Below are positions 46,924-57,800 of a stretch of 64,000 nt of DNA, in pieces. The number at the start of each line of letters is the position of its first letter. Positions within the stretch are counted from its first letter, which is position 1. The notes under the pieces are model-generated. The model searched no databases. It was given only the letters and a program-made list of their open reading frames with translations, and was not told the DNA's origin. Position numbers and translations under genes: made by a program. Location of the stretch: positions 1,302,001 to 1,366,000 of the forward strand of contig NZ_LR884459.1 of NCBI RefSeq assembly GCF_904848165.1. The letters are read 5' to 3'. This stretch comes from Psychrobacter arenosus. Its GTDB lineage: Bacteria; Pseudomonadota; Gammaproteobacteria; Pseudomonadales; Moraxellaceae.

Positions 46924-47806
46924 AAACGACTCCTTTCGTTTTTAATCCACTAACATTAGGCATTAATGCTAGCTATTTAAATAAGTTAAGATAAATAAAG
47001 TGCTCTTTTAAAACTTCGAATGCAGCATAAGATATTTATGCTAAAAGAACAACCTGCTAATACAAACTCAGTAGACCATATTTAATGCTATCAAAACAGA
47101 GCAACTGTTGGGCACTAGTGTTAATAACCTTACTGAAACGGGGCAATATTATTTATATGTAACCAATTAATACAAAGAATCGCCTAAATATTAGTCTAAT
47201 AAATTCAGTGTATTAGCTTAAAAATTGGCTATAGCGCCCAAACAATAAGGCTTGTAACACTCTAAAAATTATGATTATTTATAACGATATAAATCGAATC
47301 ATTTAAATCAAAATTATTTAAGTAAGATAATATAATGTTGCAAATAACTGGCTTTATAAAGCTAGAATAAATAGTAACTATTTATTAAATAACTATTCAT
47401 TATTGCCCCAAAATCTTTATGGAATGATAATAATTTATTAAATAATTGACCCTAATAATAGCTCGGCTGCTATCTTCTAACTGTTTTTTAATACTATTAA
47501 TCATTAGCAGTGTGAATCATTAACAACAGGTTTTCTCTACGGTTAAATTAATTTTTTAACCCGCTATTTCTTCAAGCTCATAACTCATACCGCCCCTTTA
47601 TTATCGAGGACAACTCTTTTATCATAGGCGCGAGTTCTGTATTAACCCTAGCGCCTAACCTCACTGTCAATAGAGTCCATTCTATTTAAAATAGGCAGCT
47701 AACGAGTCTTAAGGCAACTGCCTATATTTGCCACGATGCAGAGCCTTGAACTTAAACTTAAAACTAGCCCCTTTACCCTATATAAATTAAATAAGCGATA
47801 GCGCTC
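46924..47806. other. 883-base AT-rich gap before rlmH
   Basis: No ORF, RNA or mobile element could be recognised. It contains several short palindromic AT stretches, for example around 47370-47400 (TAGTAACTATTTATT...AATAACTATT). It is the longest non-coding stretch in the window. Confidence 0.4.
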
Positions 47807-48295
47807 ATGAAAGTAAGAATCTTGACTGTTGGTCATAAAATGCCGCAATGGATCCAAACCGGATTTGACGATTACCACAAACGCATCGGCCCTATGCTCA
47901 CTACTGAAGTCATCGAACTACCTGCTGCCAAACGGGCTAAAAACCCGTCACTAGCGAATTTAGCGCAATACCGCGAACAAGAAGGCCAAGCTATTTTGAG
48001 CGCGCACCAAAGCGCCAGTCGTGAGCAGCTTTGGGTACTCGATGTCAAAGGCAAATCCTTATCTACGGAGCGTCTAGCGGGCAAGCTGGCGGATGCTATG
48101 CAATTGGGCGATGATATTGCTTTAGTCATTGGCGGGGCGGATGGGGTATCACCTGAGGTGCTGGCAGCCGCAGATTTTAAATGGTCGCTGTCTGAATTGA
48201 CCATGCCACATCCGCTAGTGCGAGTGGTGTTAATGGAGCAACTATACCGGGCGATGAGCTTAAACAATAACCACCCTTATCATCGGGGCAATTAG
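47807..48295 (+). CDS. rlmH: 23S rRNA pseudouridine-1915 N3-methyltransferase
   Basis: RlmH is a SPOUT-class methyltransferase that modifies pseudouridine 1915 in helix 69 of 23S rRNA on assembled ribosomes. The 162-residue protein starts MKVRILTVGHKMPQW. The SAM-binding knot is represented by FVIGG-type VIGGADGVSPEV (about 105-116) and LSELTMPHPLVRVVLMEQLYRA. The invariant C-terminal NNNHPYHRG supplies substrate-binding residues. It lacks the usual rsfS/nadD neighbours here. Length is close to the 155 residues of E. coli. Confidence 0.96.
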   Translation: MKVRILTVGHKMPQWIQTGFDDYHKRIGPMLTTEVIELPAAKRAKNPSLANLAQYREQEGQAILSAHQSASREQLWVLDVKGKSLSTERLAGKLADAMQLGDDIALVIGGADGVSPEVLAAADFKWSLSELTMPHPLVRVVLMEQLYRAMSLNNNHPYHRGN

Positions 48296-48467
48296 CCCTA
48301 ACGCTAAAGTGTATACTAATAAAAATAGGGCTATAGGGGACTCATCTTTTAGGCTATTAAAGACAGCTACCTTCATAAACTGCGCTTAAATAGATGGTCA
48401 AGAATTAAAGCCCAACTCCACAATTTTGACCGTTTAAAAGCCGCTATAGCGACCCCATAATAAGGCA

Positions 48468-49337
48468 ATGAGTAAAAATACTGCTTCGTCTTATCCTGAT
48501 CTATCCCTACCTGCTGCTGTGCCTAGGAGTCAGCCGGCGTTAACGGGTGAGCCCCTATTGGTGCCTGACTTGCCTGCTGCCACTTTGCCGGCTTTATTTA
48601 TCTCGCACGGTGCGCCAACTTTAGCCCTAGAGCAATCGGCTACCACCAATGCGCTCGCCAGATTGGGACAGAATTTACCCAAGCCGCGGGCTATAGTCAT
48701 TATGTCCGCCCATTGGCTATCGTCTAAGCTAGAGCTTAGCAGTCATCCTGCGCCGGTCACTTGGCATGATTTCTCCGGCTTTGCTGCCGAGCTTTATCGT
48801 ATTCGCTATCCGGTCGCCGGTCATCCTGCGCTCGCAGAGTCTTTGGCGCAGCAATTGAGCACTCGAGGCATTGCCTGTAGTGTCAATCCGCTACGGGCTT
48901 TAGATCACGGGGTCTGGTCACCCCTATTGCATCTCTACCCTGATGCCGATGTTCCGGTCATTCAGCTGTCTTTACCACAACATTATGACAGCCATGCCTG
49001 CTATCAGTTGGGGGCGTTATTTGCCGCCTTACGTCAAGAGCAGGTGCTATTAATCGGCTCGGGCAATATCACTCATAATCTAGCCGCCATGCGTTGGAAT
49101 GCCGCTAGTATTGACGATACCGCGCGAGCTTTTAAGGTGTGGTTATTGGCGCAGCTGAAAACGCATATTCCTACTGCGCTAGATTGGCAACAGTTTGCCG
49201 CTGCGGAAGATGTGCACCCTAGCGCTGAGCATTTATTGCCCTTATTCTTTGTATTAGGCGCAGGGCAACGGGTTTCTGTCGTCCATGAAAGTATGGCGCA
49301 TCACAGTTTGGGCATGGATATTTATCGCTTTGATTAG
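48468..49337 (+). CDS. Extradiol ring-cleavage dioxygenase (DODA/YgiD-like)
   Basis: This 289-residue soluble non-haem iron enzyme resembles 4,5-DOPA dioxygenase. The expected metal and catalytic histidines are visible in ISHGAPTLA (H47), MSAHWLSS (H82), ALDHGVWSPL (H147) and near the C-terminus. The phrases IQLSLP and IGSGNITHNL are family-typical. An N-terminal extension of about 40 Pro/Ala-rich residues precedes the domain. The true bacterial substrate of this class is often unknown. The ATG at 48468 follows AAGGCA. It is monocistronic and converges with an amidase gene across a shared hairpin. Confidence 0.88.
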   Translation: MSKNTASSYPDLSLPAAVPRSQPALTGEPLLVPDLPAATLPALFISHGAPTLALEQSATTNALARLGQNLPKPRAIVIMSAHWLSSKLELSSHPAPVTWHDFSGFAAELYRIRYPVAGHPALAESLAQQLSTRGIACSVNPLRALDHGVWSPLLHLYPDADVPVIQLSLPQHYDSHACYQLGALFAALRQEQVLLIGSGNITHNLAAMRWNAASIDDTARAFKVWLLAQLKTHIPTALDWQQFAAAEDVHPSAEHLLPLFFVLGAGQRVSVVHESMAHHSLGMDIYRFD

Positions 49338-49346
49338 GCGAAAAAA

Positions 49347-49375
49347 TAGCCGGTCATCATAATAAAGACCGGCTA
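49347..49375 (-). terminator. Terminator between dioxygenase and amidase genes
   Basis: 9-bp stem TAGCCGGTC/GACCGGCTA. On the minus strand it is followed by six T, so it mainly serves the amidase gene. Confidence 0.85.
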
Positions 49376-49405
49376 AATACAAGGATATGTTTAAGCTAAT
49401 TCGCT

Positions 49406-50899
49406 TTAGCTCTCAAAAGCAGGTTTGGTAAACAATCCCGCTCGCTCCAGCTCTCCAGCTAAAGATAGCAGCGTCGCCTCATCATTCATTTGTCCGATGA
49501 ACTGCATGCCAATAGGCAGACCTTTTTTACTCATCCCTAAGGGTACGGACATGGCGGGCAGACCGGTAATATTGCCTAGCGTGGTATAAGCCATCTTGCT
49601 TAACACGGGCGCGCTAAGCTTTTCAATCAAGCTAGAGTTATAAACCAGCTTGCCCATATTGACCCCTTTATTCAACAGTCCTGACGCTCCTAGCAACACT
49701 TCATCGAGTTTGCTGGGTGGCAGGACGCCATGCTTCACCGCTGGGGTCGGTACGGTGGGGCACAGAATTAAATCATAGTCCTGCAAAAACAGCCCTGTCT
49801 GATACTGCACTTCATGCCAGCCATGCTTAGCGGCCAATAAATCCATAGCGGTTAAAGCATTGCCAATCATCGCCATATTGCGTGTTTGCGGTTCTATTTT
49901 CGCCACTTGTTTGGGCCCATATAGCCGGCTAAGCTCACTGACATGAAACGCGGTATGGGCGCTCACTATGGTAAAAAAGTCTCGCCACATTTTATCAATG
50001 TTCACATTCGGCGCGGCATATTCAACCGTATGCCCCATTGCCTCTAACTGTTTACCCGTTTGCTCAAGTACCGCCAGTACTTCGGTATCCAACTGCGCAT
50101 TGGGAAATAAAGGCTCACGCATTAGAGCAATTTTTAAGGGTTTGGGAGCCGTTTGAGAAGCTTGTAAAAAACTGCCTTGAGGGGGCGCAATCACATACGG
50201 CGCTCCGGTTTCTGCGCCAGAGGTCGCATCTAGCATAGCCGCACTATCGCGGACACTGCGCGTGATGACATGATCGACTGCCGCCCCTTCCCACCCTTCA
50301 GCTTGCGCAGGACCGGAAGGGTTGCGACCGCGACTCGGCTTAAGACCAAAGACTCCGCACCAAGCTGCTGGAAAACGAATAGACCCACCGCCATCACCCG
50401 CTCCCGCCATCGGTACGATACCTGCCGATACTGCAGCCGCACTACCGCCTGAGGAACCACCCGTGCTATAACCCTTTTTAAACGGATTGTGAGCGGCCTT
50501 CGAAGATTTCGGCTCAGTGGTGATGATTAAGCCAAATTCAGGGGTATTGGTCTTACCGAAAGTATTGACCCCGGTAGCGCGCATTCGCGTCACAATTTCG
50601 CTATCTTGCTCGGGCACAATATGGACGCTACGACTGCCCATCTTGATCGGCTCATCCGCAAAATAAAAGGACAAGTCTTTCAGCAAATAGGGCACACCGC
50701 TAAAAATACCCTCGGGCAACCCGGCCTGCATAGCCTGATACGCACGCTCATCAAAGCGATGAATAATGGCATTGAGCTTAGGGTTTAAAGTGTTGGCTTG
50801 ATAGATAGCGGCATCGAGGGCTTCTTTAGCACTGATGTCCCCGGATTTAATCAGTTCGGCGAGACCGATAGCATCGTAATGACGGTATTCTTTAAACAT
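49406..50899 (-). CDS. Amidase-signature enzyme
   Basis: This 497-residue cytoplasmic hydrolase has the Ser-cisSer-Lys triad: K74 (PYLLKDLSF), S149 in [10 protein letters not shown] and S173 in [10 protein letters not shown]. The glycine/serine-rich signature spans about 143-180. It resembles stand-alone amidases rather than GatA, since gatB and gatC are absent and the C-terminal domain ([23 protein letters not shown]) is of the general type. Substrate amides cannot be predicted. The gene is transcribed alone. Confidence 0.9.
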   Translation of the reverse strand: MFKEYRHYDAIGLAELIKSGDISAKEALDAAIYQANTLNPKLNAIIHRFDERAYQAMQAGLPEGIFSGVPYLLKDLSFYFADEPIKMGSRSVHIVPEQDSEIVTRMRATGVNTFGKTNTPEFGLIITTEPKSSKAAHNPFKKGYSTGGSSGGSAAAVSAGIVPMAGAGDGGGSIRFPAAWCGVFGLKPSRGRNPSGPAQAEGWEGAAVDHVITRSVRDSAAMLDATSGAETGAPYVIAPPQGSFLQASQTAPKPLKIALMREPLFPNAQLDTEVLAVLEQTGKQLEAMGHTVEYAAPNVNIDKMWRDFFTIVSAHTAFHVSELSRLYGPKQVAKIEPQTRNMAMIGNALTAMDLLAAKHGWHEVQYQTGLFLQDYDLILCPTVPTPAVKHGVLPPSKLDEVLLGASGLLNKGVNMGKLVYNSSLIEKLSAPVLSKMAYTTLGNITGLPAMSVPLGMSKKGLPIGMQFIGQMNDEATLLSLAGELERAGLFTKPAFES

Positions 50900-51248
50900 A
50901 ATTTACCTTCCTTAGTGGTATGTCATAGCAAAGTATAGCTTTTTACCCCCGTGAACAGTAGCGGTCTTACTGAGTAGTTTTCTGTCTTAAATTTAAAAAA
51001 TCAAACAATAATAATGAGTTATTTTTATAAAGCCGTTGCTATTCATAAAGTATTAATTAGGGCACGCTTTAATAGCAACGTCAGTGAAGTCCTCTCAAAG
51101 CCATCCCGAAGTCATACAAATTTTATCTTACCCTGGTTTAATATAGAGTAGCTGGGCTAAAACTATTGCCGCTGTTTTAAATAACTTCTCTCGCCCTCAT
51201 TAATCGATGCATACGCGCGGGTTTACTTATTCTATTAGGACTTAATTG
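50900..51248. other. Divergent leader of amidase and hydrolase genes
   Basis: 349 AT-rich bases with no ORF or structure that I can name; both promoters should lie here. Confidence 0.3.
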
Positions 51249-52526
51249 ATGATTTATTTGCTGTTGCTGATAGTCAAGTGGCTCCTTATCTTTATCGTCA
51301 CGTTGGTGGTGGTTATAGCCGTAGGTACTTGGCTATTTCTCAAGCTCGCACCTACCTTTGGCGGTAGACCGGACGCAGAAACCTTAGCCAGAATTAAAGC
51401 CTCAAAGTATTTTAATGGCGAAACTTTCGTCAATTTAGTGCCTACCCACGCTACTACGCTAGATATTGATGATGTCACTGATGGAGTGTCCCCGGAAGAG
51501 AGCAATATTCTTAAGCAGTTCCTATTTCCGCCAAAAGGCAAAAATCCTAGCCGCCCTATTGCTAGTTATCGACTGGGCAAACCTCAAGCTGGTGCGAAGC
51601 AACCAACGGCGCATAAATTGACCCTAACGACGCAGCCCCTAGCCGAGGGGGAGTTTGTTTGGCTAGGCCATTCCACCGTACTGTTCCGCTTAGCGGGCAA
51701 AACCATCATCACTGACCCGGTATTTCACCGTGCCTCTCCCGCCCCTATTGGCGGTAAGCCTTTTGCAATGACCCATGCGCCCAAGGTCGCCGACTTGCCT
51801 TTCATTGACGTGGTGCTTATCTCGCATGATCACTACGACCATCTTGACCATAAAGCTATTAAACAGCTGATGCGGCAGAAGAAAGCCGGCCACTTTTATG
51901 CGCCATTGGGTGTGAAAGCTCATTTAGTACTTTGGGGCGTGCCTGATACTATGATTAGTGAGTTTGATTGGTACGAAGCTATGCAGATTGCTAGTGTTGA
52001 ACCTTCTCAAGCCAGCGCTACGGATGCCTTACTGACAGAAGATGCGTTACGAGTGGTATTTACTCCAACCCGCCATTTTAGTGGCCGCCGTATCAAAGGC
52101 CATCGCACCACCCTATGGGGCAGTTGGGTCGTACAATCGGCGACATTAAACGTTTACTTTAGCGGCGATGGGGGCTACTCGAGCGAGTTTGCCAATATTG
52201 GTGAGCGTTACGGCCCGTTTGATATTGCCTTTATGGAAGATGGCGCGTATAACGAGCGTTGGCGTGATGTGCATATGCTGCCCGAAGAGTCGGCGCAAGC
52301 AGGCTTCGATTTACAAGCTAAAGTCGTCCTGCCTATACATTGGGGTAAGTTTGACTTATCGACCCATCATTGGCGTGACCCCGTACGCCGTATCAAACAA
52401 GCGGTGGCTAAAGGCAATACGCAAGTGGCCGTAGATAAACAAATTAAACTGGCGACGCCGCGAGTAGGCGAAGTATTTACCTTAGATAAATTACCAACCG
52501 AAGCATGGTGGGAAGCCGAAAGCTAG
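51249..52526 (+). CDS. Metallo-beta-lactamase-fold hydrolase with N-terminal membrane anchor
   Basis: This encodes 425 residues from the ATG at 51249; a TTG directly before it is an alternative. One membrane helix (about 2-28) anchors the protein. The MBL domain has WLGHSTVLFRLAGKTIITDP, the metal motif SHDHYDHLD (H-x-H-x-D-H), then PTRHFSGR and YFSGDGGYS, and the last His ligand in LPIHWGKF. The sequence resembles the NAPE-phospholipase D / YfhI-type branch of the superfamily, whose bacterial members are poorly characterised. The active site side of the membrane cannot be decided from sequence alone. Single gene. Confidence 0.88.
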   Translation: MIYLLLLIVKWLLIFIVTLVVVIAVGTWLFLKLAPTFGGRPDAETLARIKASKYFNGETFVNLVPTHATTLDIDDVTDGVSPEESNILKQFLFPPKGKNPSRPIASYRLGKPQAGAKQPTAHKLTLTTQPLAEGEFVWLGHSTVLFRLAGKTIITDPVFHRASPAPIGGKPFAMTHAPKVADLPFIDVVLISHDHYDHLDHKAIKQLMRQKKAGHFYAPLGVKAHLVLWGVPDTMISEFDWYEAMQIASVEPSQASATDALLTEDALRVVFTPTRHFSGRRIKGHRTTLWGSWVVQSATLNVYFSGDGGYSSEFANIGERYGPFDIAFMEDGAYNERWRDVHMLPEESAQAGFDLQAKVVLPIHWGKFDLSTHHWRDPVRRIKQAVAKGNTQVAVDKQIKLATPRVGEVFTLDKLPTEAWWEAES

Positions 52527-52655
52527 CAGGCTGTGATGGCAATAAACGCATGAAAAAAACGCATGAAAAATAACTAACGGGCCATTACCCTAGATAACGC
52601 CACACTATTAACTGTCCATACTCTCTTAGCAAAACAGAATCTAATAAGGAAAATT

Positions 52656-54527
52656 ATGAGCGACGCTATTGCCAATACGCCAGATACAATAACCCCTAGC
52701 AAACCACAAGCCTTACCGCTGCGTAAAGACGTGCCTACCGAACTGACTTGGGATATGAGCGCGCTTTATCCCACGCCTGCAGAGTTTTATGCCGACCTAG
52801 AGCAAGCGGCTACCTTGGCTAAACAACTTAGCAGCGACAAAATGCTGGCGCTGACCGATGCCAACAGCATTATCAACTTGCTGGAAGTCTATGAGCGCTA
52901 TCTTACTATCCTATCCAAAGCAGGGACGTATGCGGGGGCGCAAAGTGCCGTCGATATGAGCGATAGCGAGCTACAAATTCGGGCGCAAGATTTTGACTCG
53001 CGTGTCGCCAAATTGAATAGCCAAACCACCATTGTTTTGCAAACGTTGAAACAAGCCGACGAGTCGCTACTAAAACAAGCTATTGCACTCAACGCTAAAT
53101 ACGAAGGTTTTTTAACCGACCTACTCGCGGAAAAGCCTTATACCTTAAGTCTGGATGTCGAGACCGCGCTAATCTCTTTATCGCCGGTATTAGAGCTGCC
53201 GTACAACAATTATGAGCAGTGTAAACTGGCGGATATGAGCTTCCCTGATTTTGAGGTTAGCGACTCTGCGGGCCATACTAAAACTTATCCGCTGAGTTTT
53301 TCTACCTTTGAAAATGAGTACGAAAGCGATGTGCGTACCGAGTTTCGCCGTGCCGCTTTTAAAGCGTTCTCCGCCCAATTACGTCAGTCACAGCATACTA
53401 TTGCCAGCGATTATTTAGCGCAGGTGAAAAAAGAGAAAATCCTTGCCGATATGCGTGGCTTTGACTCGGTATTTGACTATTTGCTGCATGAGCAAAAAAT
53501 CCCTCGCACCATGTACGATGAGCATATCGATACGTTTATGAGCCACTTAGCTAAACCGATGCGCCGTTATGCCCGTCTGCTACAAGAAGCTAATGGCATC
53601 GACAACATGACCTTTGCTGACTTAAAAGTCCCGCTTGATGTCAACTTTGTTGCCAAGGTCAGCATTGATGAGGCCAGAGACTATTGCGTAGACGCCTTAA
53701 CCCTATTGGGCGACGATTACACAGCTATGGTTAAGCGCTCATTTAGCGAACGTTGGTACGACTTTGCGCAAAATAAAGGCAAGAGTACCGGTGGTTTCTG
53801 CGCCTCCCCTTATGGCGAGCACTCTTATATCTTGCTGTCTTGGACAGAGAATTTGGGCGACGTTTTCACCCTTATTCACGAAATCGGTCATGCCGGCCAT
53901 TTCTACAATGCCGGTCAGCAGCAAAATTATCTCAGTTATGAGCCTTCGCTCTACTTTATTGAAGCGCCCTCTACCTGTAACGAGCTGCTCCTAGGCCATC
54001 ACCTATTGCAACAAAAGCAAGACGATACGGCTTTTCAGCGTTACGTTATCGCCTCCCTACTGTCCAATACTTACTATCACAACTTTGTCACCCATTACTT
54101 AGAAGCCCACTTCCAACGCGAAGTTTACCGCGCGGTCGATACCGGCAAAAACTTAAGTACCGAAGATTTACATGCGCTGAAAAAGGCCACCCTGCAGGAA
54201 TTTTGGGGCAATACAGTAGAGATTGACGATGATGCGGCCCTCACTTGGATGCGCCAACCCCACTACTATCTAGGCTTATATTCCTACACCTATAGCGCTG
54301 GATTGAGTATCGCCACGCAACTGTTTAAAAAGCTGCGTAATGGTGAAGACGTTATTGACGATTGGCTAGCGGTATTGCGCGCTGGGGGTTCAAAAACGCC
54401 AGCTGAATTGGCACAGATAGTCGGTGTGGATATTACAGATAAGGCGACTTTGATTGATAGTATTGGCTTTATTAGTGAGTTGGTTGAGCAGGCGGTTGCG
54501 CTTACTGAGCAGATGCAAGCAGGTTAG
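52656..54527 (+). CDS. pepF: Oligoendopeptidase F (M3 family)
   Basis: This 623-residue cytoplasmic zinc peptidase cleaves peptides of moderate length. The zinc site HEIGHAGH at 408-415 (H408, E409, H412) is followed by the third ligand in FIEAPSTCNELL. The N-terminal half is the helical PepF domain (YERYLTILSKAGTYAG). The length is typical of the family (about 600). The ATG at 52656 has AAGGAAAAT upstream. It is monocistronic, followed by a repeat region and a terminator. Confidence 0.93.
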   Translation: MSDAIANTPDTITPSKPQALPLRKDVPTELTWDMSALYPTPAEFYADLEQAATLAKQLSSDKMLALTDANSIINLLEVYERYLTILSKAGTYAGAQSAVDMSDSELQIRAQDFDSRVAKLNSQTTIVLQTLKQADESLLKQAIALNAKYEGFLTDLLAEKPYTLSLDVETALISLSPVLELPYNNYEQCKLADMSFPDFEVSDSAGHTKTYPLSFSTFENEYESDVRTEFRRAAFKAFSAQLRQSQHTIASDYLAQVKKEKILADMRGFDSVFDYLLHEQKIPRTMYDEHIDTFMSHLAKPMRRYARLLQEANGIDNMTFADLKVPLDVNFVAKVSIDEARDYCVDALTLLGDDYTAMVKRSFSERWYDFAQNKGKSTGGFCASPYGEHSYILLSWTENLGDVFTLIHEIGHAGHFYNAGQQQNYLSYEPSLYFIEAPSTCNELLLGHHLLQQKQDDTAFQRYVIASLLSNTYYHNFVTHYLEAHFQREVYRAVDTGKNLSTEDLHALKKATLQEFWGNTVEIDDDAALTWMRQPHYYLGLYSYTYSAGLSIATQLFKKLRNGEDVIDDWLAVLRAGGSKTPAELAQIVGVDITDKATLIDSIGFISELVEQAVALTEQMQAG

Positions 54528-54561
54528 GCTTAGCTTAGACCGTGTTGGGTTGAAACCAGCT

Positions 54562-54738
54562 CTACGCTGACTGACTTACTTAACCTAGGTAAGATTTGGC
54601 TTTTGTAGGCTGTGGCTTTAGCCCAGCTTTTCTGAACTGTCGAATCGTTGGAATTGCTAGGTTAAAATCAGACCTACGCTAACTTACTTAACTTAGGTAA
54701 GATTTAGCTTTTGTAGGCTGCGGCTTTAGCCCAGCTAG
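54562..54738. repeat. Tandem pair of REP-like units
   Basis: Two imperfect copies, 54562-54630 and 54674-54738, share CTTACTTAAC-x-TAGGTAAGATTT and TTTTGTAGGCTG then GGCTTTAGCCCAGC. Each can form a hairpin with a TTTA loop. A related hairpin is at 7298-7316. The units are about 112 bases apart and lie between convergent genes, a usual site for such repeats. Confidence 0.8.
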
Positions 54739-54765
54739 CTTTTTTCGGCATAGAAAAGACGCATA

Positions 54766-54802
54766 AAAAAAGTGGGCTACCTAACCGTAACCCACTTTTT
54801 TA
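54766..54802. terminator. Bidirectional terminator between pepF and ftsK
   Basis: AAAAAAGTGGG-C-TAC pairs with GTA-A-CCCACTTTTTT (54766-54780, 54787-54801), giving long A/T flanks usable on both strands. Confidence 0.9.
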
Positions 54803-54835
54803 TTAGCCGCAAAATGTTCTAACTTTTTATAAACG

Positions 54836-57800
54836 CTACATCAGCAATTCCCGTTTACCACTCTTGCCCATCGAGCTGACCAACCCGGCCTCTTCCATCG
54901 AGTCGACAATCCGCGCGGCACGGTTATAGCCAATACTAAACTTGCGCTGAATACTAGAGGCCGATACTTTACGGGTCTCTAGCACAAAAGCGACCGCCTC
55001 ATCATAAAGATTGTCATCTTCGCCTGAATTATTACCACTCGTGTCACTCGGGCTAGACAGCTCAAAGTTACTTGCCATATTATCGATATAGTCAGGGGCA
55101 CCGCGCTCTCGCCAAGCATCACAGACCCGGTTGACCTCTTCATCACTGACATAAGCCCCATGCACACGATCGGGCTCAATCTGTCCTGGGCCTAAGAACA
55201 GCATATCCCCATTACCCAGCATATCTTCTGCCCCGCCAGCATCTAGGATAGTTCGCGAATCGACCTTCGAGTTGACGCGTAGCGCTGCACGCACGGGAAT
55301 ATTGGCTTTAATAAGACCAGTAATAACATCGACTGAAGGACGCTGAGTAGCTAGCATTAAGTGAATACCCGCTGCTCGAGATTTCTGTGCCAGACGCGTA
55401 ATCAGCTCTTCCGCTTGCTTACCGACCTGCATAATCATATCGGCAAACTCATCTGCGACGATGACAATCATAGGCAAGGTTTTTAGCTTTGGCGCTTGGC
55501 TAATACTGACGCTATCATTGGGGCGCCATAACGGATCAATCATAGGATTGCCCGCTTTTTCAGCCGCGATGACTTTTTTATTAAATTCACCCAGCTTACG
55601 CACTTTGAGCAAGCTCATGAGTTGATAACGGCGCTCCATCTCGGCGACACACCAAGACAAGCTGCTCGCCGCCTCAGTCATATCCGTCACTACCGGCGTT
55701 AATAAATGCGGAATATCATTATAGTTGGCCAACTCCAACTGTTTCGGATCAATCAAGATCAGGCGCAATTCGGTGGGCTTATATTTGAGCAGCATCGATA
55801 GCAGCATCGAGTTCACCAAAACCGATTTACCCGAGCCCGTCGTACCGGCGACCAGCATATGCGGGGCACGTGCTAGGTCCGTAATAATAGGATTACCACC
55901 TATATCTTTACCCATCGCCATACTGATTTGTGCTTTCGGGTCTTGGTACTTTTCAGTGGTTAATAGCTCAATCAGACGCACCATCTCACGCTTTTTATTC
56001 GGCACTTCGATACCGATATAAGGCTTGCCAGGGATAACTTCGACCACACGCAAGGAGGCCATAGACAGCGAACGTGCTAAATCTCGTGAGATACCCGTAA
56101 CCTTACTGGCTTTAATACCAGGGGCCAGCTCGACCTCAAACCGGGTAACGACCGGACCAGGAATAGCGTTTTTAACTTCGGCTTTAACATTGAAATCTTG
56201 TAGTTTGATTTCTAATAATTCTGACAGTTGCTCGAGCTCAGCTTCGGTATAGCTGGGCTTACGATCAGGGTCCGGCTTATCCAAAATAGACAGCTCTGGA
56301 ATGGGGGTTAACCCAGCCCGATATTTGGCCGTCTGCATCGAGCGAGATTTGCTGGCATAAGCGGCATCATCTTCAATCGCGGGTAGCGTCGCAACGTCAT
56401 CATCTGGCACCATATCTTCGATATGATTGCTAGCCCCATTTTCAGGGACGGCAAAGCTCATAGTCGGTTGCGCTGCGGCTACTACCGGTTCTATAGCGGT
56501 AGGTGGCTCTTTAGGATTCGCCGGTGGCGTATTAGTGGGCGTCATATCGAACCCATTTAACTCAACGGGCTCATCTATAACAGCTGCACGAGCGGTTACC
56601 GGCGCTTCAGTAGACTCAATAGGCTGAGGCTCTGGTGTCGCGACCGTATGAGTAGGAGTCGTAATGCTATCAGTTATCAGAGTAGTGGCCAACGCATCTG
56701 GAACTGCTGTATCGGTAATAGCGGGCTCGGATTTATCCGCTTCCCAATCCGCTGCCAATACTTCAGTCTCAGTACTGGACAACCAAGACTCAGCCAAGGT
56801 ATCCACATTTATAGTACTGGCTGTCTCTAATGCTTCGTCAACAACATTAGCTGTCGGTTCTTGACTAATTTCAGCTGCTGCAACTGGGGTTGATTCCATC
56901 GCAGACGTAGCTGCAGTCGGTACGTTAACTTCAGCCGCTGGCGCAGTCGAATTCGTGACAGTAGCCGCAGCAACCACAGAAGCGACTGCAGGCACGATAG
57001 TGATATCAGAAATATCCGCTAGTTGCGCCGCTTCTTGCTCTGCCTGCGTGATTGGCGCATCATGGGCATGCGCATTACTAGCCGCTGCGCTATTAGAATT
57101 TAACAGCGAGGAGACCGTTTCGTCATTGTTCCATTTAAAGCTCGGTTCTACCTTTTTAATAGGCGGCAGTGGCGCGCTCTCAGTCGCTACAGAAGGCGAC
57201 GCAGTCTCACTGGCTTGTGGCTGATCAAGCGCGGGCTCTACAGCTGTCTTGTTCGTTAGGTCTGCTGCCGAATTAGCCGCGGCTATCTCTTGTTCTTCCT
57301 GCTCTGCTTGTAATTGTTCCTTTAAGCTAGCGCCTAAGCCTGACTTCATTAAGAAGTCATTGAGGACGTTAGTAATAGCATTACCACCTGTTCCTTGCGC
57401 CTCGCTATCTTCTTGCTCCGCGCTGCTATCTATTGTACTTTCTGCCGTATCTTTACGGATTTCATCGACAATAGGCGCACGCATCCGTAGCGGCAACTGA
57501 CCGTGTTGATGGTCATCATCAGCAAGGCTATCTTCGTCATAATCTGCTGAGCTCTGATTCTCAGCGGCTTCTTCAGCCTCATGGTCATAGCTGAGCACTT
57601 CGTCATTAGCCTTGACCCCAGAGCCCAACCAAGCACGACCTACTAGGCCACGATATAGCTCAAGCCAATGAATATTAAAGGCAAAAGTTGTAGTAATAAA
57701 TACGAACACTACTAGAAATACGAAACTGCCAATCGTTGTCATCAAGAGAGACAATCGGGTGGCGAGCTCCAAGCCTATGATACCGCCCGCCATACCGGTT

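Noticed and set aside
49406..50899. GatA subunit of Asp/Glu-tRNA amidotransferase
   Set aside because: gatB and gatC are absent and the sequence outside the amidase signature fits stand-alone amidases.
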